Shown: positions 41,919 through 53,654, numbered from the stretch's first letter. The stretch is 64,000 bases of DNA from Ustulina deusta (GCA_023159155.1 JAJNNX010000078.1:1-64000); one strand, 5' to 3'. Numbers and translations: made by a program. Notes: generated by a model not told the origin, from the letters alone.

Positions 41919-43709
41919 TCAGTTTGTCATGGTTGCCCTTAATATTTGTTGTCGAGCTCTAATTCGAGCGCTGCGACGAAGTACCGGAGTAGTCGGTAAA
42001 GGTCGGAATATATCTTGGGTGCCACTCCCCTGTGGCAAACGATCGGAGGGCTTGGTCGCTTTTGGACTTTGAATTCTTCTCATGGATAGCATTGCTCTGT
42101 TGTTATTATCCGATCTCCCGATCTTGGAGGCTTTAGAGCCCTGTAGCCCCTTGGGAAATTCTGTTATAACATTAGAGGTCACGCCTTGAGGACCACCCCT
42201 AAGCCGCTTCAAAGGTGGCGTATGATCGGTAGTACTGTTGTTGCGGCGTTTTGATGTCCCTCTTGAGTGATTAGATCCAGAATTGTTGCCCAACAGCGAG
42301 CTGAGCCTACTGGTATTCTGTTGCTGGTTCCGAATCTTTCGGTCCAGTGTATCCGTGCTAACTTGGGCGCATCTTCTTTTCTCGCCGCGTATAGCATTTA
42401 CACTAGTCTTGGTTGCGCGAGATTCATTTATCTCCGCCTCAATTAGCGGAATCTGGTCTGAAATCCACCGCAGTCGCATGTCAAAGCGCTCTACGTGCGT
42501 CTCCATATTCCGGTATTCCTGTGCAGCCGTAAAGAACATACTGATGCGCCAATCTCGTGTGTCTATGATTTCTAGCTCTTTCTTGGCCGCGTCAAGCCTT
42601 GACTGGGCTGCTCGACTGTTGATATTAGAGGTGGGCTTGCCATAACTAGAGCCCCGCCGATGATGTTCGCCTTGTTGTGCCGATAGGAGGGCTTCTTCAG
42701 CCAACTCCACAGCCTGCCAAGCCTGGGATCTCTCTATATCGCCCTGGTAGCAATATTCCGGGTCGCATATCGATTCCCTGGTGTCGGAAGCCTCCAGTAC
42801 CTTTGCGTTTACGAGCGTCTCCCAGGCTTCATCGTATCCCGGTTGCGCCTGCTTGAGCCTGCGGGCGGCGAGAGCGTGCACGCAGCACGCATAGGCAAGA
42901 TATTCGATCCAGGTTGTCAGCTTGTCTTGCTGTTCCGGGTCCTGATGGACTTGGCATGGATGGGAAAAGCCATAGTGTGCCAAGACCCGCTGAAGCCCCT
43001 CCATATAAGTTGTGGACCCGGGTCGGAACTCGCACGCAAATATGTCGTATGCGTTGCATCCATCAACATAGTGAGGATAGTCTGGTGTTCTATTACTATC
43101 CTGAAATCGACGAAAGCCCATCCAACTTGCCCACTGCTCCCAAAAGACTTGGGGGTCAGGGAAGTTTTCATTGGGGTAGTACTGCCATGGCTGTAGCAGG
43201 TCACGGTATGCTGTCGGATTCGCCTCTATTTCGCGAAAACGATGGATAGGATATAAAGGTCGACCACCTTTAAGGACAAGTTTATTATACCAGATGGTAG
43301 CACTCTCTTCGGGGGGGATGGGTGGTAGAGTGGCGTCATCGTCGCTCAACGGGGGAGACGCAGGTCGGGGCGACAGAGACCGGGACGGGTTGGCTTGGGC
43401 CGAGAACTCCAACAGCCGGGCGTTCACCTGGTCGAGGTCGACGGGGCGGGACGGGGCGACGTCGCTCGGCGGCCGACGAGCCCGATCTCTGTGGAGCTGT
43501 TAGGCGGAAAAGAAGAGCGGTGGCAGGTAACCTCACCTGAGTCGCTGAATGAAGCTCTCTGACAGGTTCTCCGGATCTTCAACCTCAACAATGCGGGCGC
43601 CGCATTGGAGGCGATGTTCATCCAAGTACCTGTCAAGCTCGACATCACTAAACGCAGCAAGGTCACAAGCCAGCAATTTCTGAGGTTTACATTTTTTGGG
43701 GGAAGCCAT
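41919..43709 (-). CDS. Unrecognised 580-aa protein with basic C-terminus
   Basis: Two exons: 43,709-43,537 and 43,488-41,919, joined by a 48-nt intron (GTGAGG...CCACAG) that keeps the frame. The ATG at 43,709 is the first in frame and gives MASPKKCKPQKLLACDL. Residues about 1-60 form an acidic helical head (FSDVELDRYLDEHR). A Pro/Ser-rich linker follows (to about 125). Then comes a compact Trp/Tyr-rich part with LQPWQYYPNENF and FWEQWASWMGFRRF, a helical middle with coiled-coil-like charge pattern (about 270-420), and a basic, Arg/Ser-rich tail with nuclear-signal-like KRRNN and LRRSARIRARQQ. No catalytic motif or named domain is recognised. It is intact, and divergent from the FHA-kinase gene with about 1.07 kb between the start codons. 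A nuclear, nucleic-acid- or chromatin-related role is only inference from the tail. Confidence 0.75.
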
Positions 43710-43715
43710 GTTGGT

Positions 43716-43822
43716 GATTTGAGTTGTGTTGTCAAGGGAAAGAAAGCTGAGCAGGTGGGTGGGTGGGTGATTCGAGTTGCGTTGTCAAGGGAAAGAAAGC
43801 TGAGGAGACGGGTGGGTGGATG
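43716..43822. repeat. Two tandem copies of a 53-bp unit
   Basis: The unit GATTTGAGTTGTGTTGTCAA plus GGGAAAGAAAGCTGAG and a GGGTGG-rich end occurs twice in a row, just upstream of the start codon of the 580-aa gene. The copies differ by a few transitions. Confidence 0.7.
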
Positions 43823-43885
43823 AGAGAGTGAATACCTAGGTAAGTAAGTGAGTGGGTGAGCGAGTGAGTGAGTGAGTGAAGCGGT
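43750..43885. repeat. GGGTG and GTGA microsatellites
   Basis: Short runs of GTGGGTGG at about 43,755-43,768 and 43,811-43,821, then a GAGTGAGTGAGTGAG array around 43,850-43,880. They sit in the promoter region of the minus-strand gene. Confidence 0.7.
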
Positions 43886-44685
43886 GCTGAGCCACCAACT
43901 CCTGTCTACATGTACGCATTCTCAACTGGGTCTAGGGTGGGTTAGGTAGATCCGGGGGAGGGGGTCCTACTGCACTAACCTTCCCTGCTTACATAGGTAC
44001 TTAGGTACCTAGTGTAGGTATGTATGTTGGGAGCTAGCGTAAGGTAGAGCGGCAACTAGGTACCGAGTTAGCTTGGCTCGGTCCCGGCCAACACTAACAT
44101 ACTCACCTAACCTTACCTAAGGTACTTAATCCATGTACCTACCTGATGACCCACCAAGGGATGATGGATACGGCAGCCTACCTGTAGCAGGGAGAGGTGA
44201 AACTGTTTGCTAGCTGCAAGGGACGACTGCCTCTGCCTACAGCCCAGCCAATTAGGTAGGCCGCCACCGGCTCACCCGCTCTGTTCACTGTCCTAAGACC
44301 CACCCGGCTCTTGGCACAGCGTTTTTGAACAGTTCCATTGGATCTCGAGACCGAGTTAATTGGTATACAATGATGGCTTTATGTACTACATAACAGTCCA
44401 CATACTTAGATATATACTACACACCCGACTCATTCCTATCATGTACAACACTAGCTCAATCAGCAGACTTACTTCGTGATCACATTCAAGATCGCGTTGA
44501 TTGCATGTACAACAGTTCAATTGGATGCCAGGGGCTACCTACACGGGTGACAGTTTTCTATTCTCTAGTTATCCCTGGCTTCATCTATCCCTCTCCAGGG
44601 GATACACAACAGGATCGTTATCAGGCCTGATGAACCACGCCTACATACGCTGTGTGCATAATGGTTTCTGGCAGTGTTGCACCTG
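43886..44685. promoter_or_regulatory. Shared intergenic region between the divergent 580-aa and FHA-kinase genes
   Basis: About 0.8 kb with many copies of TAGGTACCTA-like and CCTACCT motifs (43,920-44,280), common in promoters of filamentous ascomycetes. No defined operator can be named. No gene-like frame is present. Confidence 0.45.
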
Positions 44686-44698
44686 ATATATATATATA
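44686..44698 (+). promoter_or_regulatory. TATA-like element before the FHA-kinase gene
   Basis: ATATATATATATA about 80 nt before the ATG at 44,776 on the plus strand, a fitting distance for a core promoter with a short leader. Simple AT repeats also occur by chance, so confidence is modest. Confidence 0.4.
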
Positions 44699-44775
44699 CT
44701 CCAAGCAGAATGCACGTCTTATCCTTTTTTCCTTCTCTCGGGATAGAGAGAGAAACAGTGTCATTCATAGTGGCA

Positions 44776-46728
44776 ATGTATGATCCAGACTTAATTGCTC
44801 GGGTATATCCCCTCCGCGGCACATACTTTGATGCCGTCCAAAAGGCGATCCAGAAAAACCCGCAATGCAGGCCACCAAAGTTCATTCAGACGGAACCCCA
44901 AACGACTTGCCGGGATCGAAGTTCCCGGGCCCCGACGCTGCCGCCAGTTGATCTTAATGTAGACAATATCTACTCCCTTGAGCTACGGTTTAGTCACATT
45001 CCAAGAAGCCCTGCAGGTTTAATCTTCGGAAGGGATGAAGTCAGCGACGTTGTTCTCCCTGATATGCCGGGCATGAGCAGACGCCACTTCGCGCTCACAT
45101 ACAAGAACACATTTCAAGACAAATGCTATCGTCTGGTCTTGCGTGATCTCAACTCTGGACATGGAACTTTCGTGAGGTATGATAATAAGCAAACAGACGA
45201 AAAGCCGCGGAAGTCTTTTGACTGGATCCTCGACGGGTTTAAACTTCCAAATGGTATCAAAACCTTCACCATTCAACCATTCAAAGACTTACAACTTGAA
45301 ATTGAGGTCAACCACGACCACATGATAAACTCGCCCACGTACATCGCCAATGTCACGCGATTCAGGCACGGAGCAGCAGGTGCAGACGACCTCCTCAACT
45401 ACGTTCAACTTGACAAGGGCCCCGAGACTGAGTGCCATACCGCTGGCAATGATGAACTCATTCTCTTACACCATGTGATCTCTAACGGTGCATTCGGAAC
45501 AGTTAGTCGTCACTGGAATGCGAGCACCGGGGTTCAGTACGCATGCAAAGAACCTAGATCAGGGGAGTATAACAAGCACAGTTGGCGAAAGGAAATTGAG
45601 ATAATAAAAAGGACCTCCCACGTAAGCAAGAGACCCTCTCTATCTAGTCATCATTATGTGCTCACGTTTCATTAGAGGCACATTGTTCGGTGTTACTCTG
45701 CCGAGGTGGAGCCGTGGCCAAGAATATTCTTGGAGTACATGCCAATGGGAAACCTGAAGGATGCCCATCAAACTCTCGCCTTCTCACGAGGGGAATGCAC
45801 TGCTATCCTTGTCCAGAGTTCATCAGCTCTAGAGTATCTCCACGAAACCTGTATGATAGCACATCGGGATCTTAAACCGGAGAATATTCTCATTCAGCAT
45901 CGCGACTATCCGAACCGTAACCACAAGCGTCTCTATATTAAACTCTCAGACTTTGGTCTGTCTAAAGCTGGAGACAATTTGAAGTCATGGTGTGGCACGA
46001 ACAAATACTTGGCTCCCGAAGTAGGTCGGCAGAGATATACAAGGGCCGTGGATATATGGTCTCTTGGGGTTGTTATCTTAGAATTGGCATTCGGTCTTCC
46101 ATCCAGTGACGACACGGCAAGAATGGGTCAGCACAAAAGTGTTGTTGATCAAGTGAATTCTTGGCATCCAGAGGACCTGATTGGTGTCTTGCAGCACATG
46201 TTGGTCATTGACGCAGCCGCACGATATTTGGCTACGGAGTGTTTCAACGAAGCTCAAAAACTATACGCGTTGCTTCCGGACCCCGAACAAACCTACACAG
46301 AACAAAGACAAATATGTTTCGGCATGCCTCTCGAAATGGTCAACCAACAGCGCGGAATGGATGAAAACCCGGTTCCACAAAAAGAACAACAAAAACGTAT
46401 TCTAAGAGATCCGCCAAACGAATACAAAATTTTAGAATATGATCCGGTTCCCATTGGATATATCCCATCGATGCAAGCCATTAATGCGACAGACCTCTTC
46501 AAACTAAGCAATGTTCAGCCACGTAAGCTGGGAGAATACCTTAGGCGCCATCCTAGGATCTGGAATCACAAACACAAGAACATTGACCGTGCTCGGGGAA
46601 CATACATTAAATTCAGCGACGCTCTACGACTCTGCCGTGAATATAACCTCGACCCGGGACCGATCAACCAACTTTTCCCAAACGCTGCCGTGGTGTCGAA
46701 AAGTCCCAAGAAATCCAGTAGCCATTAA
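44776..46728 (+). CDS. FHA - Ser/Thr kinase - KilA-N/APSES-like fusion protein
   Basis: 632 aa from two exons (44,776-45,621; 45,676-46,728) with a 54-nt intron (GTAAGC...TTAG) in phase 0. FHA domain at about 65-180: GLIFGRDEVSDVVL, SRRH (101-104) and LNSGHGTF fit phosphothreonine-peptide binding. Kinase domain at about 228-500: glycine loop ISNGAFGTV (first Gly is Ser), Lys258 in YACK, HRDLKPEN with Asp347, DFG at 374-376, APE at 395-397, so all catalytic residues are present. After a charged linker, residues about 544-616 resemble KilA-N/APSES DNA-binding domains: INATDLFKLSNV, then RGTYIKFSDALRLCREYNL. FHA plus kinase recalls Rad53/Dun1-type checkpoint kinases, but the C-terminal part is unusual. 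Likely a nuclear signalling protein. Divergent from the 580-aa gene. Confidence 0.8.
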
Positions 46729-47536
46729 GGTCTATCTGGGAATAAGGGTTCAAACACGGTTGATGAAACCTGCGGGGGGAGATCCCGTCGCTAGGTATAC
46801 CGAGCGGAGCTGCGCGGATGGGTCCTACCTCGCACCGCTAAATCAATCATATCATGACCAGCTCCGCCCGAGTAAGCGAATACAAAGTGGCCCTGGGGTG
46901 CCATGAATTAACAGTTACTACTCTGCTGTACTGTCCCCGACAATGGTTTTGGCAGAATGCTGAGGTTTTTCTCGGTATAGTGTAAACATTAGGTTGGACA
47001 GGTACTGCTCGGGGCTATTCTGATGAATGTATGTATTTATGTGTTATGAATTTTAACAGAGAGGCTGTGGCTGTGCGTTCCCAGCTGCAATGCTTACTCT
47101 CAAGCTTGGTTAACTATATAACACTAAGTTTCTCTGGCCGGGAAAACAACGCTGTTATTACTGCTAGTTTAGCCGTAACAGTATATGGGTCTCTATGCCG
47201 CTGCCGTAGTTTCTATTTTGATCTTGTTTATTAATACATTAGTTATTTAATATTATAATACTTTAGTTATAACTACCTACTATTAATATTTTTAGCTAAA
47301 AATAATAACTAAACTTGTTATAATAAAAGATTATTACTTATTTTTTTATAATTAGTTAGTATAAAACAAGTTTTTTATTTTATAAAACTTAAGCAAATTA
47401 AACAAAGGCATATAATTTTCCGCTATTATTTCCGGTGTGGGGGGAGCACCGTCAAGAAATCACAAATAGTCTCTGATACAGAAGATTGCGTTGAATCTTT
47501 TCGCTCTATTTGATGACTGTTATGTTTATTATTGTT
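46729..47536. other. Intergenic, includes a RIP-like AT-rich relic
   Basis: 3' flanks of the kinase gene (plus) and the A-T-R gene (minus) face each other here. About 47,222-47,410 is a 190-bp AT-rich patch that looks like a mutated repeat fragment. No gene is seen. Confidence 0.5.
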
Positions 47537-50500
47537 CTATTCTAAAAATCCCGACAAACGCCAGTGTTGTATAAACAAGCGCAACAAGTCATCTTCAATT
47601 GCTACGGCCTCCCGGAGCCTTGTGCTGACGTCGCAGGCACGGCGAGTGCTGAGAACCAGCTTTCCTGTCCCAACAGTTTCGAACTCCGAATTGAGGAACT
47701 CCAACAAGCCAACCGCAGGATAATGTTCCGCGATGTTCTGGTCTCCAGCTGCCTCGCTCTGTTTCTTCGTCACTAGCTCCAGCCAATCCTGGAATGACAC
47801 CCTTCCCACTTCCAACGAGAGAGCCGAAGAAAATGTGTCAAGGATCTCCATCCAGTCTCGCCGCAACGGGTTCTCTATATGATAGACCAACTGATCGGCG
47901 TCGTGGCAGAATATAATGTCGGAGAGAATTGCCGCGGCCGTATCTACCGGCAGCCATGAGGCACTCTGTTCATCATAGAAGAAAAAAAATTAGCCCGCCA
48001 TGATTTGGGAATTCGCTATTAGAATTACTCACCCCCTGAATATCGGGAAGTTCCCCTAAACTCTGCGCCGTTTTGAGAATCGCCGGGATATGTTCCGTCG
48101 GACTCCAGGCTCCCTTCTGGGTCGACCCGACAATTTGACCTATTCTTATCACGGAGGCGTCCAAGTTGTGATGGTGTGCATCTGCGACGTTCTGGATGAT
48201 GCGCTCACACACCCATTTCGCTTGCGCGTAGCCCATCGAGACGGGAATCTCGGCGTCGTCGATACTGGCTTCGGCCACTGGACCTGGATCCCCCGTAACC
48301 GAGCGGTATTTGGCGACAACGGCAATCGAGGAGTGGAAGACGAAGCGGGTGCGCCTTGAAGACATGACCGATGCGTCTAGGCACAGCTGGAGAAGGTTGC
48401 GCAAAACCTTGAATTGGTCGCCGAATGAGGCCACGGTGCGGTTGAAGTCCATGGGCCAAGCGTTGTGAACGACGTGGGTGACACGTCGGCAAATGTTCTG
48501 GTACGACTTTAAATCCAGGCCGCAATCTCTTTCCCGTGCGGAGGCGGTTATTGCTGTGATCTTGGACCACGCGCTCGGAGACAGTTCGATCCCGTGTTTG
48601 GCCAGCGCTGCTTTCTGCCTCTTGAAAGCTCCCTCCGATTCGGATTCACTTCCGAGTGCGGTTCTCCCCGGCCGGACTAAGCAGATAATCTCGTCGACCT
48701 CGGCATTTTCGGTGAGTGTGTGGAGCAGATGGCACCCGATGCTCCCCGTGCTTCCTGTTAAAAGCACGGTGTACCCACGAATCCCGAAGAGTCTGCCGTC
48801 CATGGGGGCTGAAAATTCGTCGATGAATGACTGGAGATGCCCAGAGACCGATTCTGCTTCAGCAGCGCCTCCATCGTTATCACCAGACACGAGCAGCCGT
48901 ATGCGAGAGGCCATTGCGCGGACGCTGGGATATCGATACACAAACCTCTCCAGCTGCGGTTCCTGTGGAAGAATTCGAAACAGCTGGGCGCTTATGCGTC
49001 TTTGAAGCCTGGATGCCCTCAATGAATCCAGGCCGAGCTCAAACAAGTCGTCATCGATGCTTTTGGTCTGCGCCTGAGGCAGGTATTCCTGCACGAGTCT
49101 AAGAAGCGTCGGCTCGAGGTTTGTCACGTCTAGCTCGATTCCTTCATCGTCAGCCTCCAATAGCGACGACAGACTCGCATATATCGCCCTGATTTCCGGG
49201 TCAAATTGGCGATACGCTTCGGCTCTTGTCAGAGAACCCTTATCGGTGCGTGGCAGCCTGTTGCCGGGGGCCAAGATACAGACGGCGGCGCGATCGAGGA
49301 TACGGGCGTGGCTGTCTAGTGTGGGATTGACGATCAGGATCTTAGCCCAGATGCTGTCCATCAGGTTTTCCCTCTGCGTATCCTGATCGCCGTCTGGAAG
49401 CAGTTGCTGTGAGGGCTCAATGAGAACGCCAATCTCGAATTGGCCCTCGCCGAATGCCAGTGCCGCCTGCACCCCGACGACCTGCCCGAGCGAGCGCTCC
49501 AGGATCTGGGGCATGACTTTCTCGCCGGTTGCCAGGACGATGAGATCATCGCTCCTCCCAAGGAGTTGGACGTCTCGGTCCTCCCCAGGCCTGCGCTTCA
49601 ATTTATCTGCGAGGCTGAAAACAGAGTTGTGCCCAATGGTCCGGACGTTGAGCTGCCATAGATCGATGTCGCTGGATCCGTGGCCAGATCCATCCGCGAT
49701 CGGAACAAGCTCATACTCCAAGTCCCTCCGAAGCCGAACGTATCGCCAATCGTACCCTGCATCCGGAACCGCGATCGGTGCGAGGGGGCCGACCTCGGTA
49801 GCGCCGAAATGATTCAACAACTTGACGCCTCGACCGGCCAGACTCGCGGCCACGCCAGCGTTGATGGCGCCGCCCCCGATGACAACGAACTCCAGATCTC
49901 GGAGAACATCCAGTTCGTTATCACTGAGATGCCTCAGCGCGTCTTCCAAGATGGAAGGGACGGTGAGAAGGGAGCGCGCGCGCGTTTCAGAGAGGAGCTC
50001 GATGGTGGATTCAGCAGTGGGGAGCGAGGCAGAAGCTGGGAAACAGCAGGGCTTCCCGATGCCTAGGGCTAGAAGTGGACTGACGAGGCCGAATCCCTGA
50101 TGGTTGAGAGTCATCGAATTAGTCACGGCCCATGGAAGTCGTTGGCTGTGTCATATCAACTCACATGGTACAGCGGGAGCGTCGACACGCTCAGGCCGGA
50201 GACATCTCCCCCCGGGCTGAAGTCGTGACACGCGGCGAAGGAAAGAAGAAACCGCTGGGGATGCGGGATAGGCTTCGGCAGGCCTGTTGTGCCAGACGAG
50301 TGCAGGATCAGCGCACCGCAGAATTGGTCTGAAACGGGAGCGAGGGTAAACCCGGCCGAGTCCGGGTGCGATCTGAGATCGTAAGGGTGCGCAAACTGAA
50401 CGTCTACTAGCCCCCCTATCTCATGTCTCTGATCTTCCGACAGGCTGGACCATTGCCGTGGGGACGTGATAAGAACTCCTGCGCCGGTTTTCCGGAGGAG

Positions 50501-50976
50501 ATGTCTAATGGCGGTCGCGCTAAGACGGGCGGACAGGAGGACGGCCTTGACGGGAACGGGAGGGTTAGTTTTGAAGATTTCATCAAGACGACGGTTGAAG
50601 TAACAAAACTCACTGGCACACCAAGCCCCATCAACGCCATCAGATGTACAAAGAGCCCAAGTCCGCTCTCGAGGAAGATGGCCACCGTCTCGGTCACCTC
50701 GAGCATTTCGCCAACAAGCCGCGCCGGCTTCACGGTGGCGATGCCACCACTTAATTCCGCGGCACAGTTCCGGACCGCGTTCCATAACTGAGCATATGAC
50801 ACGCGCTGGAGCGCATGTCCACGAGCTTCCTGCTGTAGACAGAATAGATGGTCCCCACTGTGAATTGCGTTGAACTCGATGAGTCCTGGTGCGCTCCGGA
50901 TGCCGTCGGCGGAGACATCTTTCAAAATCTCGAATCGGGCGCGACGAAAGGCCATTTCGTGCTGTCTGAGGTGCAA
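47537..50976 (-). CDS. NRPS-like adenylation-thiolation-reductase (carboxylic acid reductase type)
   Basis: 1,078 aa in four exons: 50,976-50,614, 50,545-50,165, 50,096-48,033, 47,965-47,537; introns of 68, 68 and 67 nt, three with GTGAGT-type donors, all phase 0. An ATG at 50,955 is an alternative start. Adenylation domain: HSSGTTGLPKP (about 203-213), LPLYHGFGL across intron 2, FGATEVGPLA (344-353), GRSDDLI (about 428), and PRTDKGS with the catalytic Lys at about 534. Carrier domain: LFELGLDSLRA, Ser about 606 for phosphopantetheine. Reductase: VLLTGSTGSIG (about 692-702) for NAD(P)H and YAQAK with Tyr871/Lys875. Such enzymes activate a carboxylic acid, load it as thioester and release it reductively as aldehyde or alcohol. 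There is no condensation domain. The length fits the family and no defect is seen. Core enzyme of the presumed cluster; the substrate cannot be read from the sequence. Confidence 0.9.
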
Positions 50977-51796
50977 GTGATGGGAATCGTTGAGCGAGTG
51001 AACTGAAAGTTCCTGTGCTGCATTTTCCTGCTTTCAACACGAATTCTCTGGCTGGACATATGGGAGTCCCAAGACACCTAGATACAGTCAGGGGAGCATG
51101 CGCCTAACCGTAAGACGGATTGGCTCCAGATATGCAGGCCTGGGACCGAGTGTAAGCCAACCGGCACCCTGCTACGACGGGGGGCCTTACATACTCGGAT
51201 CTTCTTCTTTTCATAAAGTATTAAAATCTGAGTTCATGGTGGATAAGCGTGTCACGACGTGTACCAATCAAGGCAAATGTGTTGGCGCCACACAAGAAGT
51301 CCAACAAATGAATGTCCAGTCTCGGTTGTCTGTCGAACCACTTCTGCACCCACATGATCTTCCACGTGAATTGTAGTGAAGAGGCATTTCCGAATGCATT
51401 CCATTACGCTTATACGCGTTGGAAGAGGGGTTTCAAGGCCAACGGTCTCCAACAGAACCTGACCTCTCTCACCAGGATTCCATGCACCATAATAAAAAAA
51501 TTATGAACCACGCCTTCTACAGGGACGAAATGAATCAATACATCAAGTTAGGAAATGCAGTGAGGGGAAAAGGGTTTCCAGTCTCCCGCGTCTGTTTTTC
51601 ACAGGAGATACGGTCATAGATGTACGCTATCAAGAAGTCTAGGAACGTTGAGGCTAATATTGTCTATTTACCGGTTAGAAGAACCATGGATGGATAAATA
51701 CATTGGTCTATGTAAGCCGTCTTCCGGATGATCTATTCGAGTTTTTTTGTAAATGGGGTGAGAGAATGCAGCATATGGCAATATCACACCCTTACT
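50977..51796. other. Intergenic between A-T-R and MFS genes
   Basis: Holds the A-T-R promoter and the MFS 3' flank (both genes on minus). No gene, repeat or clear regulator site recognised. Confidence 0.5.
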
Positions 51797-53332
51797 TCAC
51801 ACTCTTGTCGCGAGGGACCAGCCACCAATATATACCCTCGTCAGCCCAAAGAGCAATGCCGACACGAAGACCGCCAGGCCACAGAAGATCTGCAATCCAC
51901 GAAACTCCTCCGGGCCTGACGACCAGTTGCCGACCCCTATCAACTGTCCTGCAACCGGGCTGCCGATGAGGCCAGCGATGGCATTGACAAAAAACGTCGC
52001 GCCTACGCGGACGCCGATCTCGCGAATGTCCGAGATCTTGGCGACGAGGGCGGCAATTGTGGCGACGAAGTAGCCCAGCGGCAGGCCATACAGTACAGCG
52101 AACGCAATCACGGCGCCCGATGATCCGACACCGGGTATCCAGAGGGCCACGACGAGAACGGCGCCGAGGAGAATGAAGAGCGTGGCCATGTTGAAGACGC
52201 CCAAGTGGTCGCCGGCCCAGAGTGGAACAATTCGTCCGATTATGCTGTGAGAGAAAGAGCTGTCAGCGATGTGTAGATGGCGAAGATGGGAGGATTCAAG
52301 AAGAAAGCAGTGAAAATTCATGCTCGGGATGGTCTTGTCTCACCTTGTGCTATTTAGAATGGGGAGAATGTACGGGAGCAGATTGGGAGATATGTTCGTC
52401 GCGGCAGCAGCCACTTTTAGATAGTTGAAAGGTAACAGCAAGCCAAGGGTGCCGAAGAAGCAAGCAGCAGCATTCAAGTCGAAGGCGAGATCGCGAAAAG
52501 GATGTAGCAGCTTCATGACATGAAAAGGCTTGGGTTGGTGGTCGAGCCGCGACCGCACGGTGAGGATGGCCACCAGTTGCAAGGGCAGTAACACAAAGCC
52601 GATGGTTCTCACAGTCCAGGGGAAACCAATTTGACCAACCAAACGATCAAACATGATTCTGGTGATACACGACGTCAGCAGGCCGCCCAGGTTTGATCAT
52701 ATACGAACAGCGTACGGCAAAATCACACCCCCTACGCCCGACCCGGAAGACGCGATACCCATGGCAAGACCTCGGCGGCGTTTGAACCAGGTGGCGACAG
52801 AGTTGATGGAAGAATGAAAGATCATGCCCATGCCCAGACCGGCGCAGATGGCCTGGGAGAGAATCAACTGGTAGTACTGTGTGGACAAGGACTGCGTCAT
52901 CAAGCCGAGAATGACGAGGAACGAGCCGAGGGCGACGGGAACGCGGGGCCCGTAGCTGTCGAAGAAGACGCCGACGAAGGGTGCCAGAGCGGACAGGGCG
53001 AAGAGCTGCAGAGCGGGGATCCACGAGATGGTGCTGGGCGAGTACTGCGAAAGGAGATACGTCTCGTAGTAGTCCTGGTAGACGCCGGCGCTCGAGATGA
53101 AGCCGTAGCTGGCGAACAGACAGAACCAAGCGCCGAGAACCGTCAACCACGCTTGTCTCCCGCCGTCCGGGAAGTCGGAAGAAGACGCCGGGCTGGGTTC
53201 CTCGCGTTTCTCGGCCGGCATGTGGTCGATACCGGGACCAGCTCCGCCATTATTGCTGTCGGACATGATACCGGTATTATTATTGGTGTTGCTGCTGCTG
53301 CTGTGTAGAGGATGTGCCCACAAGAGAGACAA
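51797..53332 (-). CDS. MFS transporter, monocarboxylate-transporter-like
   Basis: Three exons, 53,332-52,716, 52,658-52,344 and 52,244-51,797, with introns of 57 nt (GTACGC...CCAG) and 99 nt (GTGAGA...CACAG); the sum is exactly in frame. 459 aa from the first ATG. A start at the second ATG (53,266, MSDSNNGG) gives 437 aa and the usual hydrophilic N-terminus, and I think it more likely. Family marks: DGGRQAWLTVLGAWFCLFAS in TM1, GVYQDYYETYLL, STISWIPALQLF, WFKRRRGLAMGIASSGSGVGG in the loop and helix after TM4, and IGRIVPLWAGD in the second half; about 12 TM helices. MCT-like fungal MFS proteins move carboxylates or metabolites across the plasma membrane. Its place between A-T-R and SDR genes suggests export of the product or uptake of an acid substrate. 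Confidence 0.88.
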
Positions 53333-53630
53333 TCTCCTGGATTTGAGCGGGTATTAACGAAGAGATGCATCAGGACATTCAGCAACGATCAATGATTTGG
53401 CTGGACCAGAATGGGAGAAAATTACACGATAATAGCGTGGGTCTCCAAAGTCGACGTTGCTCGCGATTCGGCAATGATTAAGTCCATGCTGAGGGACCTG
53501 TTAACACCGCGCCGAATATGACGTGCATTGTGTAACGTGGAATCTTGGAGCTCGCGCGGTGGAAGGTGACAGTACGGACTTATGGAGTAGGTCTGAGGCC
53601 GAGTTTAGAGTGTATTTACCAATTTACCAA

Positions 53631-53654
53631 TTTACCAAGATGAACCTTGGTAAA
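53631..53654. repeat. Perfect 9-bp stem hairpin
   Basis: TTTACCAAG and CTTGGTAAA separated by six bases. The left arm is the last unit of a short TTTACCAA tandem repeat that starts at about 53,615. Role unknown; a small mobile-element end or a transcript hairpin are options. Confidence 0.6.

Noticed and set aside
42829..43249. Overlapping frames on both strands in the 580-aa gene
   Set aside because: The intron-joined 580-aa frame is longer, has a good start and a coherent composition.
49361..50100. Long frames on the plus strand opposite the A-T-R gene
   Set aside because: Antisense shadows of a GC-rich coding exon, Arg/Ser/Pro-rich without domains.
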